Positions 17,834 through 26,847 of a stretch of DNA of 64,000 bases are shown here, piece by piece (position 1 is the first letter of the stretch; each line of letters begins with the position of its first letter). The stretch comes from Mycolicibacterium vulneris. Its GTDB lineage: Bacteria; Actinomycetota; Actinomycetes; Mycobacteriales; Mycobacteriaceae. Made by a program: the position numbers and the translations under genes. Location of the stretch: the NCBI RefSeq assembly GCF_002104765.1, contig NZ_NCXM01000001.1:124001-188000 (forward strand), written 5' to 3'. The notes beneath the pieces were generated by a model. That model ran no database searches. It was not told the origin of the DNA and worked only from the letters and a program-made list of their open reading frames with translations.

Positions 17834-18730
17834 GTGAGCAAGAGCCCCCTCCGCCGGATCGCCGACCAGTTCGTGCTGGCGACCATGCGACCCCCCATGG
17901 CGCCGCAAGTATTGGTCAACCGTCCGCTGATCAAGCCGATCGAGCTGGCCGGCAAGCGCATCCTGCTCACCGGGGCCTCGTCGGGGATCGGCGAGGCCGC
18001 GGCCGAACAGTTCGCCCGGGCGGGCGCCACGGTGGTCGTCGTCGCTCGTCGCCAGGATCTGCTTGACGCGCTGGCCGAGCGGATCACCGGCGCCGGCGGC
18101 GAAGCGCTGTCGATCCCGTGCGACGTCTCGGACATGGACGCCGTCGACGCGCTGGTCGCCGACGTGGAAAAGCGTCTCGGCGGAATCGACATCCTGATCA
18201 ACAACGCCGGCCGGTCCATCCGCCGGCCACTCGCCGAGTCGCTGGAACGCTGGCACGACGTCGAGCGCACCATGGTGCTCAACTACTACGCGCCGCTGCG
18301 GCTGATCCGCGGCCTCGCCCCCGGGATGATCGAGCGCGGCGACGGCCACATCATCAACGTCTCGACGTGGGGCGTGCTGTCGGAGGCCTCGCCGCTGTTC
18401 GCGCTGTACAACGCCTCGAAGGCCGCGCTGTCGACCGTCAGCCGAGTGGTGGAAACCGAGTGGGGCGACAAGGGCGTGCACTCCACCACGCTGTACTACC
18501 CGCTGGTGGCCACCCCGATGATCGCCCCGACCAAGGCCTACGAGGGGATGCCGGCGCTGACGTCGGAGGAGGCCGGCGAGTGGATGATCACCGCCGCCCG
18601 CACCCGCCCGGTCCGCATCGCACCGCGGATGGCGATCGCCGCCAAGGCGCTGGACACCTTCGGCCCGCGCTGGGTCAACGCCGTGATGCAGCGCCAGAGC
18701 ATCCAGCCCAACCGCAAGACCGATGGCTGA
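17834..18730 (+). CDS. Short-chain dehydrogenase/reductase (Rv0547c-like)
   Basis: A 298-residue classical SDR. It has the cofactor motif TGASSGIGEAAA at about 46, the structural NNAGRS motif, catalytic Ser in INVSTWG, and YNASKAALS (Tyr-x-x-x-Lys). Asp in IPCDVSD and Arg in VVARRQ suggest NADP(H). The start is GTG 17834, 29 bp after menB. The substrate is unknown. It lies in the conserved menB-to-menE run, so co-transcription with quinone genes is likely. Confidence 0.88.
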   Translation: MSKSPLRRIADQFVLATMRPPMAPQVLVNRPLIKPIELAGKRILLTGASSGIGEAAAEQFARAGATVVVVARRQDLLDALAERITGAGGEALSIPCDVSDMDAVDALVADVEKRLGGIDILINNAGRSIRRPLAESLERWHDVERTMVLNYYAPLRLIRGLAPGMIERGDGHIINVSTWGVLSEASPLFALYNASKAALSTVSRVVETEWGDKGVHSTTLYYPLVATPMIAPTKAYEGMPALTSEEAGEWMITAARTRPVRIAPRMAIAAKALDTFGPRWVNAVMQRQSIQPNRKTDG

Positions 18731-18756
18731 CCGGGCCACGTGGTAGACACGCTTTC

Positions 18757-19164
18757 ATGGAGATCCTGGCCAGTCGGATGCTGCTGCGGCCGTCGGACTA
18801 TCAGCGCTCGCTAGCCTTCTACCGCGACGAGATCGGGCTGGCGATTTGGCGCGACTACGGCGCTGGCACAGTCTTTTTCGCGGGCCAGTCCTTGCTGGAG
18901 CTGGCCGGTTACGGCGCGCCCGATCCCTCGCAGGCCGCCTTCCCCGGCGCGCTGTGGCTACAGGTCCGCGACATCGAGGCCACCCAAGCCGAATTGGCGG
19001 GCCGCGGGGTGCCGATCGCGCGCGAAGCTCGCCAGGAACCATGGGGCTTGAAAGAGATGCATGTGACCGATCCGGATGGCCTCACGCTCATTTTCGTCGA
19101 AGTGCCGCCGGAGCACCCGTTACGGCGTGACACCCGAGGTGAACAACAGAGAAACACCGGTTAA
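18757..19164 (+). CDS. Glyoxalase/bleomycin-resistance fold protein (Rv0546c-like)
   Basis: A 135-residue vicinal-oxygen-chelate protein with two beta-alpha-beta-beta-beta units. The first is RMLLRPSDYQRSLAFYRDEIGL; the second ends in MHVTDPDGLTLIFVEVPPEHP, whose final Glu is a usual metal ligand. The start is ATG 18757, 26 bp after the SDR. The family includes glyoxalase I, dioxygenases and resistance proteins. The function of this orthologue is not known. Confidence 0.8.
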   Translation: MEILASRMLLRPSDYQRSLAFYRDEIGLAIWRDYGAGTVFFAGQSLLELAGYGAPDPSQAAFPGALWLQVRDIEATQAELAGRGVPIAREARQEPWGLKEMHVTDPDGLTLIFVEVPPEHPLRRDTRGEQQRNTG

Positions 19165-19261
19165 CTGAGAGGTAACATCTGGCGACGGTTCAAGGTATAC
19201 CCGGAATTCGCCTCTACCAGCATTCGACAATGGAAACCTCCTACCACCAGAATCAGGCGCT

Positions 19262-20491
19262 GTGAACATCCAATTGTTCCTCTTGATCATTGTCGTAATC
19301 ACGGCATTGGCTTTCGATTTCACGAATGGCTTCCATGACACGGGCAACGCGATGGCGACCTCGATCGCCAGTGGTGCGCTCAAGCCGAAAGTAGCGGTCG
19401 CGCTGTCCGCGGTGCTGAACCTCGTGGGTGCGTTCATGTCCACCGCCGTCGCCGCGACGATCGCCAAGGGCTTGATCGACGGGCACATCGTGACGCTGGA
19501 GCTGGTGTTCGCCGGCCTCGTCGGCGGCATCGTGTGGAACCTGCTGACCTGGCTCCTCGGCATCCCCTCGAGTTCGTCGCACGCCTTGATCGGCGGCATC
19601 GTCGGCGCCACCATCGCCGCCGTCGGTGCACACGGGGTGATCTGGAAGGGCGTGGTGTCCAAGGCGATCATCCCGGCGGTCGTGTCGGCGATCCTGGCCA
19701 TCGCGGTCGGCGCGCTCGCGACCTGGCTGGTCTACCGGATCACCCGCGGCATCCCGGCTAAGCGCACCGAGGCCGGCTTCCGGTACGGGCAGTGGGGCTC
19801 GGCGTCGCTGGTTTCGCTGGCGCACGGCACCAACGACGCGCAGAAGACGATGGGCATCATCTTCCTTGCGCTGATGTCCTACGGCTCGGTCAGCAAGACC
19901 GCTTCCATGCCGCCGCTGTGGGTCATCGTCGGTTGTGCGCTGTCGATGGCACTCGGCACGTATCTGGGCGGCTGGCGGATCATCCGCACCCTGGGCAAGG
20001 GCCTGGTGGAGATCCAGTCGCCGCAGGGCATGGCGGCCGAATCCTCTTCGGCCGCGGTGATTTTGCTCTCCGCCCACTTCGGCTACGCGCTGTCGACCAC
20101 CCAGGTCTGCACCGGCTCGGTGCTGGGCAGCGGGCTGGGCAAGCCCGGCGGCGAGGTCCGCTGGGGGGTCGCCGGCCGCATGGGTGTCGCGTGGCTGGTC
20201 ACGCTCCCGCTGGCCGGGCTGGTCGGTGCGCTCACCTACTGGATCGTGCACCTGATCGGCGGCTACCCGGGTGCCATCGTGGGCTTCGCGCTGCTGATTG
20301 CGGTCTCCGCGACCATCTACATCCGGTCGCGCAAGGTCAAGGTCGACCACAACAATGTCAACGCCGAGTGGAAGGGCGATCTGACCAGCGGGCTCGAGGG
20401 CACGGACGCCCAAGGGCCGCCCACGGATACCGGACCCACGCCGCCTCGGTACGGCTCCGACGACCCGACCATTAAGGCGAACGCGCGATGA
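19262..20491 (+). CDS. pitA: Low-affinity inorganic phosphate transporter PitA
   Basis: A 409-residue polytopic permease of the PiT family. The first signature is FDFTNGFHDTGNAMATSIASG; the inverted second repeat contains SLAHGTNDAQKTMGIIF. About ten membrane helices end in a hydrophilic tail of about 50 residues. The family couples metal-phosphate import to protons. The start is GTG 19262. The 97-bp upstream gap is the largest in this plus-strand run and probably holds its own promoter, although I see no clear element. The stop overlaps the next gene as ATGA. Confidence 0.93.
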   Translation: MNIQLFLLIIVVITALAFDFTNGFHDTGNAMATSIASGALKPKVAVALSAVLNLVGAFMSTAVAATIAKGLIDGHIVTLELVFAGLVGGIVWNLLTWLLGIPSSSSHALIGGIVGATIAAVGAHGVIWKGVVSKAIIPAVVSAILAIAVGALATWLVYRITRGIPAKRTEAGFRYGQWGSASLVSLAHGTNDAQKTMGIIFLALMSYGSVSKTASMPPLWVIVGCALSMALGTYLGGWRIIRTLGKGLVEIQSPQGMAAESSSAAVILLSAHFGYALSTTQVCTGSVLGSGLGKPGGEVRWGVAGRMGVAWLVTLPLAGLVGALTYWIVHLIGGYPGAIVGFALLIAVSATIYIRSRKVKVDHNNVNAEWKGDLTSGLEGTDAQGPPTDTGPTPPRYGSDDPTIKANAR

Positions 20492-20787
20492 GTCACTTCA
20501 GCGACTGGTTCAACTACCAGGCCTCCCTCAAGATCCTGCTCTTCTCGATGCTGGCCGGCGCCGCGCTACCGGGGCTGTTCGCCCTGGGGCTGCGTTTCCA
20601 GGCGATCGGCGCAGGACAGGTCAGCACCGATGGCGGCTCGCCGCAGAAGAACCCGGCGCTGCTGGCCGTCGCCTGGGCGATCTATGCGGTGGTGATCCTG
20701 GTGATCGCCTTCGCGCTGGCGTACATCTCACGTGACTTCATCGCGCATCACACCGGCTACCCGTTCCTCGGAGCCAAAGCCAAGTAG
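20488..20787 (+). CDS. Small membrane protein coupled to pitA (Rv0544c-like)
   Basis: A 99-residue protein with two predicted membrane helices: LKILLFSMLAGAALPGLFAL (about 11-31) and LLAVAWAIYAVVILVIAFAL (about 55-75). The start ATG overlaps the pitA stop (ATGA), so translation is coupled. The position is conserved as Rv0544c. A role as accessory subunit or assembly factor of PitA is an inference from coupling. Confidence 0.8.
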   Translation: MSHFSDWFNYQASLKILLFSMLAGAALPGLFALGLRFQAIGAGQVSTDGGSPQKNPALLAVAWAIYAVVILVIAFALAYISRDFIAHHTGYPFLGAKAK

Positions 20788-20843
20788 CATCGATTGATGC
20801 CCACGGATGTGCTAAGCCAAACACCGGGGGGTGTTGTCACAGC

Positions 20844-21146
20844 ATGAATGGATTCCTGAATTCGATCGTCTCCTGGCTCCGCGCGGGATACCCAGAGGGC
20901 GTGCCGCCGACCGACACCTTCCCTGTGCTCGCGCTGCTGGCCCGGCGGATGTCCAACGACGACGTGAAGGATGTGGCCTCCGAGCTGGTCCGGCGCGGCG
21001 AGTTCGACGACGTCGACATCGGAGTGCTGATCACGCAGATCACCGACGAACTGCCGTCACCCGCCGACATCGAGCGGGTGCGGGTGCGGTTGGCGGCCCA
21101 GGGCTGGCCCTTCGATGACGCCGACGAGGCCGGGGACCGGGCATAG
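20844..21146 (+). CDS. DUF3349 protein (Rv0543c-like)
   Basis: A 100-residue soluble, helical protein. The core is SWLRAGYPEGVPPTDTFPVL, then LARRMSNDDVKDVASELVRRG and a second helical stretch ending PADIERVRVRLAAQGWP, characteristic of DUF3349. It starts at ATG 20844 and ends 50 bp before the menE start assigned here. The function is unknown. The place directly upstream of menE is conserved in mycobacteria. Confidence 0.82.
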   Translation: MNGFLNSIVSWLRAGYPEGVPPTDTFPVLALLARRMSNDDVKDVASELVRRGEFDDVDIGVLITQITDELPSPADIERVRVRLAAQGWPFDDADEAGDRA

Positions 21147-21196
21147 CGGTACTGCGCGCCCTGCACCTCCCGCCGGGATCGGCGGCCTCGTCGCTG

Positions 21197-22309
21197 TTGC
21201 CCGCGCTGGAACGGGTGCTGGACGGGCGCGACCCCGCACTGGTCGCCCTGGCCGACGATCGCGAGTCGGATGCGCTGCGGGTGGGGCTGCGCGTCGGAGA
21301 GGCCATCGACGACGACGTGGCCCTGGTCGCGGCGACGTCGGGAACCACCGGAATTCCCAAGGGCGCGTTGCTGACCGGCGCCGCCCTGATGGCCAGCGCG
21401 GCGGCCACCCATGACCGCCTCGGCGGGCCGGGCCGCTGGCTGCTCGCGCTGCCACCCCACCACATCGCCGGGGTGCAGGTCTTGGTGCGCAGCCTGCTCG
21501 CCGGCTCCACACCGGTCGAGATGGACGTCACTAACCCCTCCAAGGGGTTTGATGTCGTTGAATTGCCCGGTGCGATAAGGGCATTGGGCTCGGGGCGGCG
21601 CTACACCTCGCTAATTGCCGCGCAGCTGGCCAAGGCGCTCGGCGACCCGGCCGCCACGGCCGCCCTCGCCGAACTGGACGCCGTCCTGCTCGGCGGCGGA
21701 CCCGCGCCACGACCGGTTCTCGACGATGCGGCCGGGGCGGGCATCACCGTGGTCCGCACCTACGGGATGAGCGAGACCGCCGGGGGCTGCGTGTACGACG
21801 GCGTCCCGCTGGACGGGGTACGGCTGCGCACGGTCGACGGGCGCATCGTCATCGGCGGCGCGACGCTGGCCAAGGGTTACCGCAACCCGGTTGACCCGGA
21901 TCCGTTCGCCGAGCCGGGCTGGTTTGCGACCGACGACCTCGGCGCCGTCAGCGACGCGGGTGTGCTGACCGTCCTGGGCCGCGCCGACGACGCGATCAGC
22001 ACGGGCGGGCTGACCGTGCTGCCGCAGCCGGTCGAGGCGGCGCTGTGCACCCATCCGGCCGTGAGCGATTGCGCGGTGTTCGGGGTGGCCGACGACCGGC
22101 TGGGGCAGCGGGTGGTCGCCGCGGTCGTGGTGCGCGACGGGTCCGCCGCGCCGACCCTGGACGCGCTGCGCGCGCAGGTGACCCGCACCCTGGACGCCAC
22201 CGCCGCGCCGCGCGAGCTGCACATCGTCGACGCCCTGCCGCGCCGCGGCATCGGCAAGGTCGACCGGGCGGCGTTGGTGCGCCGATTCGGCGGCGCGAGC
22301 GATCAATAG
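21197..22309 (+). CDS. menE: o-Succinylbenzoate-CoA ligase MenE
   Basis: About 370 residues, short for an ANL enzyme but normal for mycobacterial MenE. The P-loop is ATSGTTGIPKGALL, the adenine region VRTYGMSETAGG, the hinge GWFATDDLGAV, and the C-terminal catalytic Lys is in RRGIGKVDRAALV. It activates o-succinylbenzoate with ATP and CoA for MenB. The first standard start is TTG 21197. The frame opens at 21119, and conserved-looking residues precede the TTG (ALHLPPGS), so initiation at a rare codon near 21143-21152 is possible. Confidence 0.9.
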   Translation: MPALERVLDGRDPALVALADDRESDALRVGLRVGEAIDDDVALVAATSGTTGIPKGALLTGAALMASAAATHDRLGGPGRWLLALPPHHIAGVQVLVRSLLAGSTPVEMDVTNPSKGFDVVELPGAIRALGSGRRYTSLIAAQLAKALGDPAATAALAELDAVLLGGGPAPRPVLDDAAGAGITVVRTYGMSETAGGCVYDGVPLDGVRLRTVDGRIVIGGATLAKGYRNPVDPDPFAEPGWFATDDLGAVSDAGVLTVLGRADDAISTGGLTVLPQPVEAALCTHPAVSDCAVFGVADDRLGQRVVAAVVVRDGSAAPTLDALRAQVTRTLDATAAPRELHIVDALPRRGIGKVDRAALVRRFGGASDQ

Positions 22310-22320
22310 GCTGTTCGTCC

Positions 22321-23706
22321 GTGAGGATCGCTCGACGGGAGGCAGTGCGCGAGGCGGTAGCGGTCACGGTCGGGGTGGTGTTGGTGGCGGCGGCGTTCGT
22401 GTTGCCGCGGATGAACCTAGGGGTGCGGCCGCGTCTGGACGTCGGTGCCGAGAAGTTCGCCACCCACGCCGGCGCCGCACCGATCTTCGGCGAATGGCTG
22501 ATCCACGCCGGCTGGGGAACCGGGCCGGCCATCGCCCTGGCGATCGCCGTTGTCGCGTGGGGACCGATTCTGGCGCAACGCCTTTCGTGGCGCGCACTGA
22601 CGCTGGGCAGCTGGGCCATCGCGTGCGGGTGGGCGTTCGCGCTGGCGATGATCGACGGCTGGCAGCGCGGCTTCGCCGGCCGGCTGACCACCCGTGACGA
22701 ATACCTGTCGCAGGTGCCGCGCATCACCGACATCGGTGCGACGCTGCGCACGTTCGCGAGCCGGATCGTGGACTACCAGCCGAACTCGTGGACCACCCAC
22801 GTGTCCGGGCATCCACCCGGCGCGCTGCTGACGTTCGTCTGGCTGGACCGGCTCGGCCTGCACGGCGGCGCCTGGGCCGGGCTGCTGTGCCTGCTGGCCG
22901 GCTCGAGCGCAGCGGCCGCGGTGATGATCGCCGTGCGCGCGCTGGCCGACGAGCCGACCGCGCGGCGCGTCGCCCCGTTCGTCGCCCTGGCGCCGACGGC
23001 GATCTGGGTGGCGGTGTCGGCCGACGGCTACTTCGCCGGGGTGGCGGCCTGGGGCATCGCGCTGCTGGCCGTGGCGGTGCACCGCCCGGTCCGCTTCCCC
23101 GCGCTGACGGCCGCGGGCGCGGGGCTGCTGCTGGGCTGGGGGGTGTTCTGTAACTACGGCCTGATGCTGATGGGGTTGCCGGCGTTGGCGGTGCTGGCCT
23201 CCGCCCAGCGGCCGGGCAACGGCTGGGCGGACTGGCGGGCGATCCTGCGGGCCCTGGGCCCGGCGGCGCTGGCCGCGATCGCGGTGGCGGTCGCCTTCGC
23301 CGTCGCGGGGTTCTTCTGGTTCGACGGCTATATCCTTGTGCAGCAACGCTATTGGCAGGGCATCGCCAAATTCCGGCCGTTCCAGTATTGGAGCTGGGCC
23401 AACCTGGCGTGCGTGGTGTGCGCGATCGGGTTGGGCGGCGTCGCCGGAATCAGCAGGGTGTTCGACTGGGCCGCCATCCGGCGGCGCTCCGGCTTTCATC
23501 TCCTGCTGTTGGGCATGCTGGCCGCCATCGTTTTCGCCGACCTGAGCATGCTCAGCAAGGCCGAGGTGGAACGCATCTGGCTGCCGTTCACCATCTGGCT
23601 CACCGCCGCGGCCGCACTCCTTCCGGTGCGTTCACACCGGATCTGGTTGGCGCTCAACGCCGTCGGCGCGCTGGCGCTCAACACGATCATCCTGACGAAC
23701 TGGTAG
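22321..23706 (+). CDS. Polytopic integral membrane protein (Rv0541c-like)
   Basis: A 461-residue protein with about ten to twelve hydrophobic helices. The start is GTG 22321 (MRIARREAVREA), 11 bp after menE. The early loop WTTHVSGHPPGALLTFVWLD and the ordering of helices resemble GT-C type envelope glycosyltransferases, but I see no decisive DE/DD motif. The position matches Rv0541c. Its stop lies 2 bp from the convergent DUF2064 gene's stop. Confidence 0.8.
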   Translation: MRIARREAVREAVAVTVGVVLVAAAFVLPRMNLGVRPRLDVGAEKFATHAGAAPIFGEWLIHAGWGTGPAIALAIAVVAWGPILAQRLSWRALTLGSWAIACGWAFALAMIDGWQRGFAGRLTTRDEYLSQVPRITDIGATLRTFASRIVDYQPNSWTTHVSGHPPGALLTFVWLDRLGLHGGAWAGLLCLLAGSSAAAAVMIAVRALADEPTARRVAPFVALAPTAIWVAVSADGYFAGVAAWGIALLAVAVHRPVRFPALTAAGAGLLLGWGVFCNYGLMLMGLPALAVLASAQRPGNGWADWRAILRALGPAALAAIAVAVAFAVAGFFWFDGYILVQQRYWQGIAKFRPFQYWSWANLACVVCAIGLGGVAGISRVFDWAAIRRRSGFHLLLLGMLAAIVFADLSMLSKAEVERIWLPFTIWLTAAAALLPVRSHRIWLALNAVGALALNTIILTNW

Positions 23707-23708
23707 CG

Positions 23709-24371
23709 CTACAGGCCGGCCGCGCGGGTGACGCGCGCGAAGCGGCTGGTGGGTGCGCAGGCGTCGCGCACCACCGCGATGTCGTCGACGAAGTCCACAT
23801 CGGCCAGCGCCTCAACCGTCACCACGTCAATACCGCTGTCGCGCAATGTCTTCAAGGTCAGCTCGCCGGTTTCGGCCGCGGACATCGGCACGGTGCGCAG
23901 GCATTGCGCCATCGCGGGCTCCCCCACGCCGAGCACCCACCAGCCACCGTCCTGGGCCGGCCCGAAGACGGCCTGCGTCTCGAGCAGCCGGCGCGCGCAT
24001 CCGGCCAACAGGTCCGCAGTCACCTGGGGGGTGTCCATGCCGATCTGCAGCACCGGAAACCCGCCGGCCGCATCGGCGTGCGCGTTGGCGAGCCGGGCCG
24101 CGAAATCCGCACCGCGCTGGGCGATCACGGTGAACGACGCCAGCCGCTGCCGGATCTCGGCGGCGTTGGCCGCGGCGTCCAGGTCGCCGGTGAGGGCGAC
24201 CACCCGCTCGGTCACCGGGGCGGCGGCCACCGCGTCGAGCGTGTCAAGCAGTGCGGCGGCGGCGATGTCGGCGGCGACGCGGTCGCCGACGGTCGCCGCG
24301 AGCCGCGTCTTCGCCCGGCCCGGCTCGGGCGCCTTGGCGACCACCAGCAGGGTCACCGGCAGCGCGCTCAT
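23709..24371 (-). CDS. DUF2064 glycosyltransferase-A-like protein (Rv0540-like)
   Basis: A 220-residue GT-A fold protein. The nucleotide-binding N-terminus is LLVVAKAPEPGRAKTRLA; the central IGMDTPQVTADLL and GPAQDGGWWVLGV are diagnostic of DUF2064. The start is ATG 24369-24371, overlapping the stop of the upstream GT2 gene as ATGA. Coupling with a polyprenyl-phosphate sugar synthase suggests joint action on sugar donors. No substrate is known to me. Confidence 0.83.
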   Translation of the reverse strand: MSALPVTLLVVAKAPEPGRAKTRLAATVGDRVAADIAAAALLDTLDAVAAAPVTERVVALTGDLDAAANAAEIRQRLASFTVIAQRGADFAARLANAHADAAGGFPVLQIGMDTPQVTADLLAGCARRLLETQAVFGPAQDGGWWVLGVGEPAMAQCLRTVPMSAAETGELTLKTLRDSGIDVVTVEALADVDFVDDIAVVRDACAPTSRFARVTRAAGL

Positions 24372-25030
24372 GAAATCACCTTCCAGAAGTCGAGGATCGC
24401 GGTGATGCTGCCCCGCAGCGAACCGCTCACCTTTGACTTGCCGCCCGTTCGCGGGCCGTAGCTGACGTCGAGTTCGACGACGCGCCAGCCGGCGGCCGCG
24501 GCACGCACCAGCAATTCCAGCGGATATCCCGAACGCCGGTCGACGACGCCCAGTTGCAGCAGCGCTTCGCGCCGGGCCACTCGCATCGGCGCGATGTCGT
24601 GCACCGGCAGGCCGTGCCGGGTGCGCAGCCGCCAGCTCATGACGACGGTGCCCGCCCGGGCCACCCATGGCCAGTGCAGCCCGGGTACCGGCCGGCGCCG
24701 GCCGGTCACCAGGTCAGCGCCCCGCTCGAGCTCGGCGACCAGCCGGGGCAGATCGCCGCAGTCCATCGAGCCGTCGGCGTCGATGACCGCCACGATCGGG
24801 GTGGTCGCGGCCAGCACGCCCGCGTGGACGGCCGAGCCGTACCCGGCCCGCGGTTCGGCGACGACTCGGGCGCCGTGCCGGCTCGCGACCCCGGCGGTGT
24901 CGTCGGTGCTGTTGTTGTCCACCACCAATGCCCGGTAGCCGGCGGGGATCGCGGCCAGTACCGCGGGCAGCGACTCCTCTTCGTTGAGGCAGGGCAGGAC
25001 CACCGTCACCAGACCGCCGGGGTCGGGCAC
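24368..25030 (-). CDS. GT2 polyprenyl-phosphate sugar synthase-like (Rv0539-like)
   Basis: A 220-residue family 2 glycosyltransferase like dolichyl-phosphate mannose synthase. It shows VVLPCLNEEESLPAVLA at the N-terminus, LVVDNNSTDDT, the metal-binding VIDADGSMD and PVHDIAPMRVARREALL. No C-terminal membrane anchor is visible, so it probably works at the inner face of the membrane. The start is GTG 25028-25030, 2 bp after the upstream stop; longer in-frame extensions run through that gene's Pro-rich repeats and are spurious. Confidence 0.85.
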   Translation of the reverse strand: MPDPGGLVTVVLPCLNEEESLPAVLAAIPAGYRALVVDNNSTDDTAGVASRHGARVVAEPRAGYGSAVHAGVLAATTPIVAVIDADGSMDCGDLPRLVAELERGADLVTGRRRPVPGLHWPWVARAGTVVMSWRLRTRHGLPVHDIAPMRVARREALLQLGVVDRRSGYPLELLVRAAAAGWRVVELDVSYGPRTGGKSKVSGSLRGSITAILDFWKVIS

Positions 25031-25032
25031 GC

Positions 25033-26847
25033 TCAGAACCCGCGGTGGGGGTGTGGCTCCTGCGGGTATATCGGCTGCTGCGGATAGACCGGCTGCGAAT
25101 GCGTCGGCGGCACGGTCTGCTGGGTGTGCGTCGGCGGCGGCGCCTGGGTGGTTTCCCGGGTGCTCGGCGGCGAATAGGTGCTCGTCGGCGGCTGATGCGT
25201 GGTGCTCGGCGGCGAATACGTCGTCGTCGGAGGCGAATACGTCGTCGTCGGCGGCTCGTGCGTGGTGCTCGGCGGCGAATACGTCGTCGTCGGAGGCGAA
25301 TACGTCGTCGTCGGCGGCTGGTACGTGGTGGTCGGCGGTGAATAGGGCGTAGTCGTCGGCGGCGTGTAAGGCGGGTTGTATGGGGGGTTGTAGGGAGGGT
25401 TGTAGGGAGGGTTGTACGGCGGATAGTTCGGCCCCCACCCCGGGATCGGGATGGGAATCGGGATCGGCACCGGCACAATGGGATTCGGGCGGGGAGCCCA
25501 GCCCGGACCGGGATTGGGCACGACACCGGGATTGACCGGCGCCTCGGGCGCGGGGCCTGCGGGCACGCCGCCTCCCGACGGGGGCGCGACCTGCTGGGGG
25601 GCCGGGACGTTGTTGGGAGCCGGCACGGTGCCGCCCTGGAATCCGGCGTTGGGCGCGTCGGCCGGGGGCGGGGGCAGCGGCGCCTGCTGCTGGCTCGGCA
25701 GGATCGGCATGAACTTGCCCGGGGTGCCGTTCTGGACGCCCACCACCGGCTGGCGGCTGGCGGTCGGTTCAACGGCGACCGCGATCGCAGTGGCCAGCGA
25801 CGCCAATCCGATGACCGCGAAGGCCACGACGGCGTTGCCGATCACCAGCGATCGTCGCGACAGCTTCGTCGGCGCCTCCTCGTCGGCGTCGCCGTACTCG
25901 TAGTCGTCGAATTCGGGGTCGTACTCGTCGAATTCGCCCGGGTACTGCTCGCCCTCGTCGGCCATCGAATAGGCCAGCTGGTGGTCTTCGGCGTTCGGAT
26001 CGGCGAATTCCGATGCCGGCACGACGGTGGTCTCATCCCCGGTGAGCCCCGCCGCCGGGGCCGCGGCGGTGGCATCCCCGAACGCCGGCGCCATCGCGGT
26101 GGCATCCCCGGCCGCCGGGGCCATGGCGGTCTCGTCGCCGGTCAGCCCGATCGCCGGCGCCATGGCCGTCGCACCCCCGGCCCCCAGCACCGCCGCAGGC
26201 GCGGCGGCGATCGCGGCGCCGCGGGCGAGCGCAAAGGTGGGATCCTCGGCGACCCGCACCCGCATCGTCGACGCGTCGCGGAGCTCGTCGGCGACCCGGT
26301 GCAGATCGGGCGACGCCCCGAGCAGATACACGTCCTGCGGGGCGTCGGGGTGGGCGCTCAGGTTCGCCATCATGGTGTGGAACGCCGCCGTCGCATCGCC
26401 GCTCGCCGCGCCCGCCAGCGGCTGGCTGGCCAGCACGGTCGGCGGCGCGTCGGGATCGCCGTTGTCGGACCCCACCATCGACAGCGTCGCCGTCGCGTCG
26501 TCCATCACCAGCGCCGCGCCGGGGCGGCCGGCCGCGCGCATCAGGGCGGCCACCGCCTGCGATTCGGAGAGCACCGCGACGTTGTGCACGCCCGAGTCCT
26601 CCAGCGCCCGCCGCAGCCGGTCGGCGGCGGGATGGTCGGTCCAGCACAGCCGGGTGCCGACCAGCCGGTGGTTCTCGCCGGCCAGCAGCCGGTTCGTGCC
26701 GACCACGGTCTCGGTCAGCGTCCCGATCGGATTGTCAGCGAGGTCGACGACGGATTGGTCGATCACGCCGCCCCCCTGCGCGCCCGACCCGACCAGGGCC
26801 AAGCGTGCGACGGGTCCGGTGACCGCAACCCCCAAAACGACGTCCAT
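25033..26847 (-). CDS. Pro/Thr-rich single-pass surface protein (Rv0538-like)
   Basis: A 604-residue protein. Residues 1-190 form a globular domain (MDVVLGVAVTGPVARLALVG, VLSESQAVAALMRAAGRPGA) with an actin/Hsp70-like flavour. Residues about 200-285 are Ala-rich imperfect repeats (GLTGDETAMAPA type), then a strongly acidic stretch and a membrane helix at about 332-358. The remaining 240 residues are Pro/Thr/Tyr-rich, with YNPP and TTTYSPP repeats, presumably outside the membrane. A good AAGGAGA ribosome site precedes the ATG. M. tuberculosis Rv0538 has the same place and style. The function is unknown; the tail looks like a cell-wall-spanning or O-glycosylated stalk. Confidence 0.85.
   Translation of the reverse strand: MDVVLGVAVTGPVARLALVGSGAQGGGVIDQSVVDLADNPIGTLTETVVGTNRLLAGENHRLVGTRLCWTDHPAADRLRRALEDSGVHNVAVLSESQAVAALMRAAGRPGAALVMDDATATLSMVGSDNGDPDAPPTVLASQPLAGAASGDATAAFHTMMANLSAHPDAPQDVYLLGASPDLHRVADELRDASTMRVRVAEDPTFALARGAAIAAAPAAVLGAGGATAMAPAIGLTGDETAMAPAAGDATAMAPAFGDATAAAPAAGLTGDETTVVPASEFADPNAEDHQLAYSMADEGEQYPGEFDEYDPEFDDYEYGDADEEAPTKLSRRSLVIGNAVVAFAVIGLASLATAIAVAVEPTASRQPVVGVQNGTPGKFMPILPSQQQAPLPPPPADAPNAGFQGGTVPAPNNVPAPQQVAPPSGGGVPAGPAPEAPVNPGVVPNPGPGWAPRPNPIVPVPIPIPIPIPGWGPNYPPYNPPYNPPYNPPYNPPYTPPTTTPYSPPTTTYQPPTTTYSPPTTTYSPPSTTHEPPTTTYSPPTTTYSPPSTTHQPPTSTYSPPSTRETTQAPPPTHTQQTVPPTHSQPVYPQQPIYPQEPHPHRGF
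25197..25322. repeat. 63-bp tandem repeat (two copies) in the Rv0538-like gene
   Basis: Two near-identical 63-bp units (25197-25259 and 25260-25322) encode 21-residue blocks built from TTTYSPP and STTHEPP-like motifs. Smaller 15- to 27-bp subrepeats are nested inside. The length keeps the frame, so copy number could vary. Confidence 0.85.
25369..25416. repeat. 12-bp tandem repeat (four copies) encoding YNPP
   Basis: Four consecutive 12-bp units, ending in GGTTGTA or GGTTGTAG on the plus strand, encode the PPYNPPYNPP run of the Rv0538-like protein. Confidence 0.85.
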
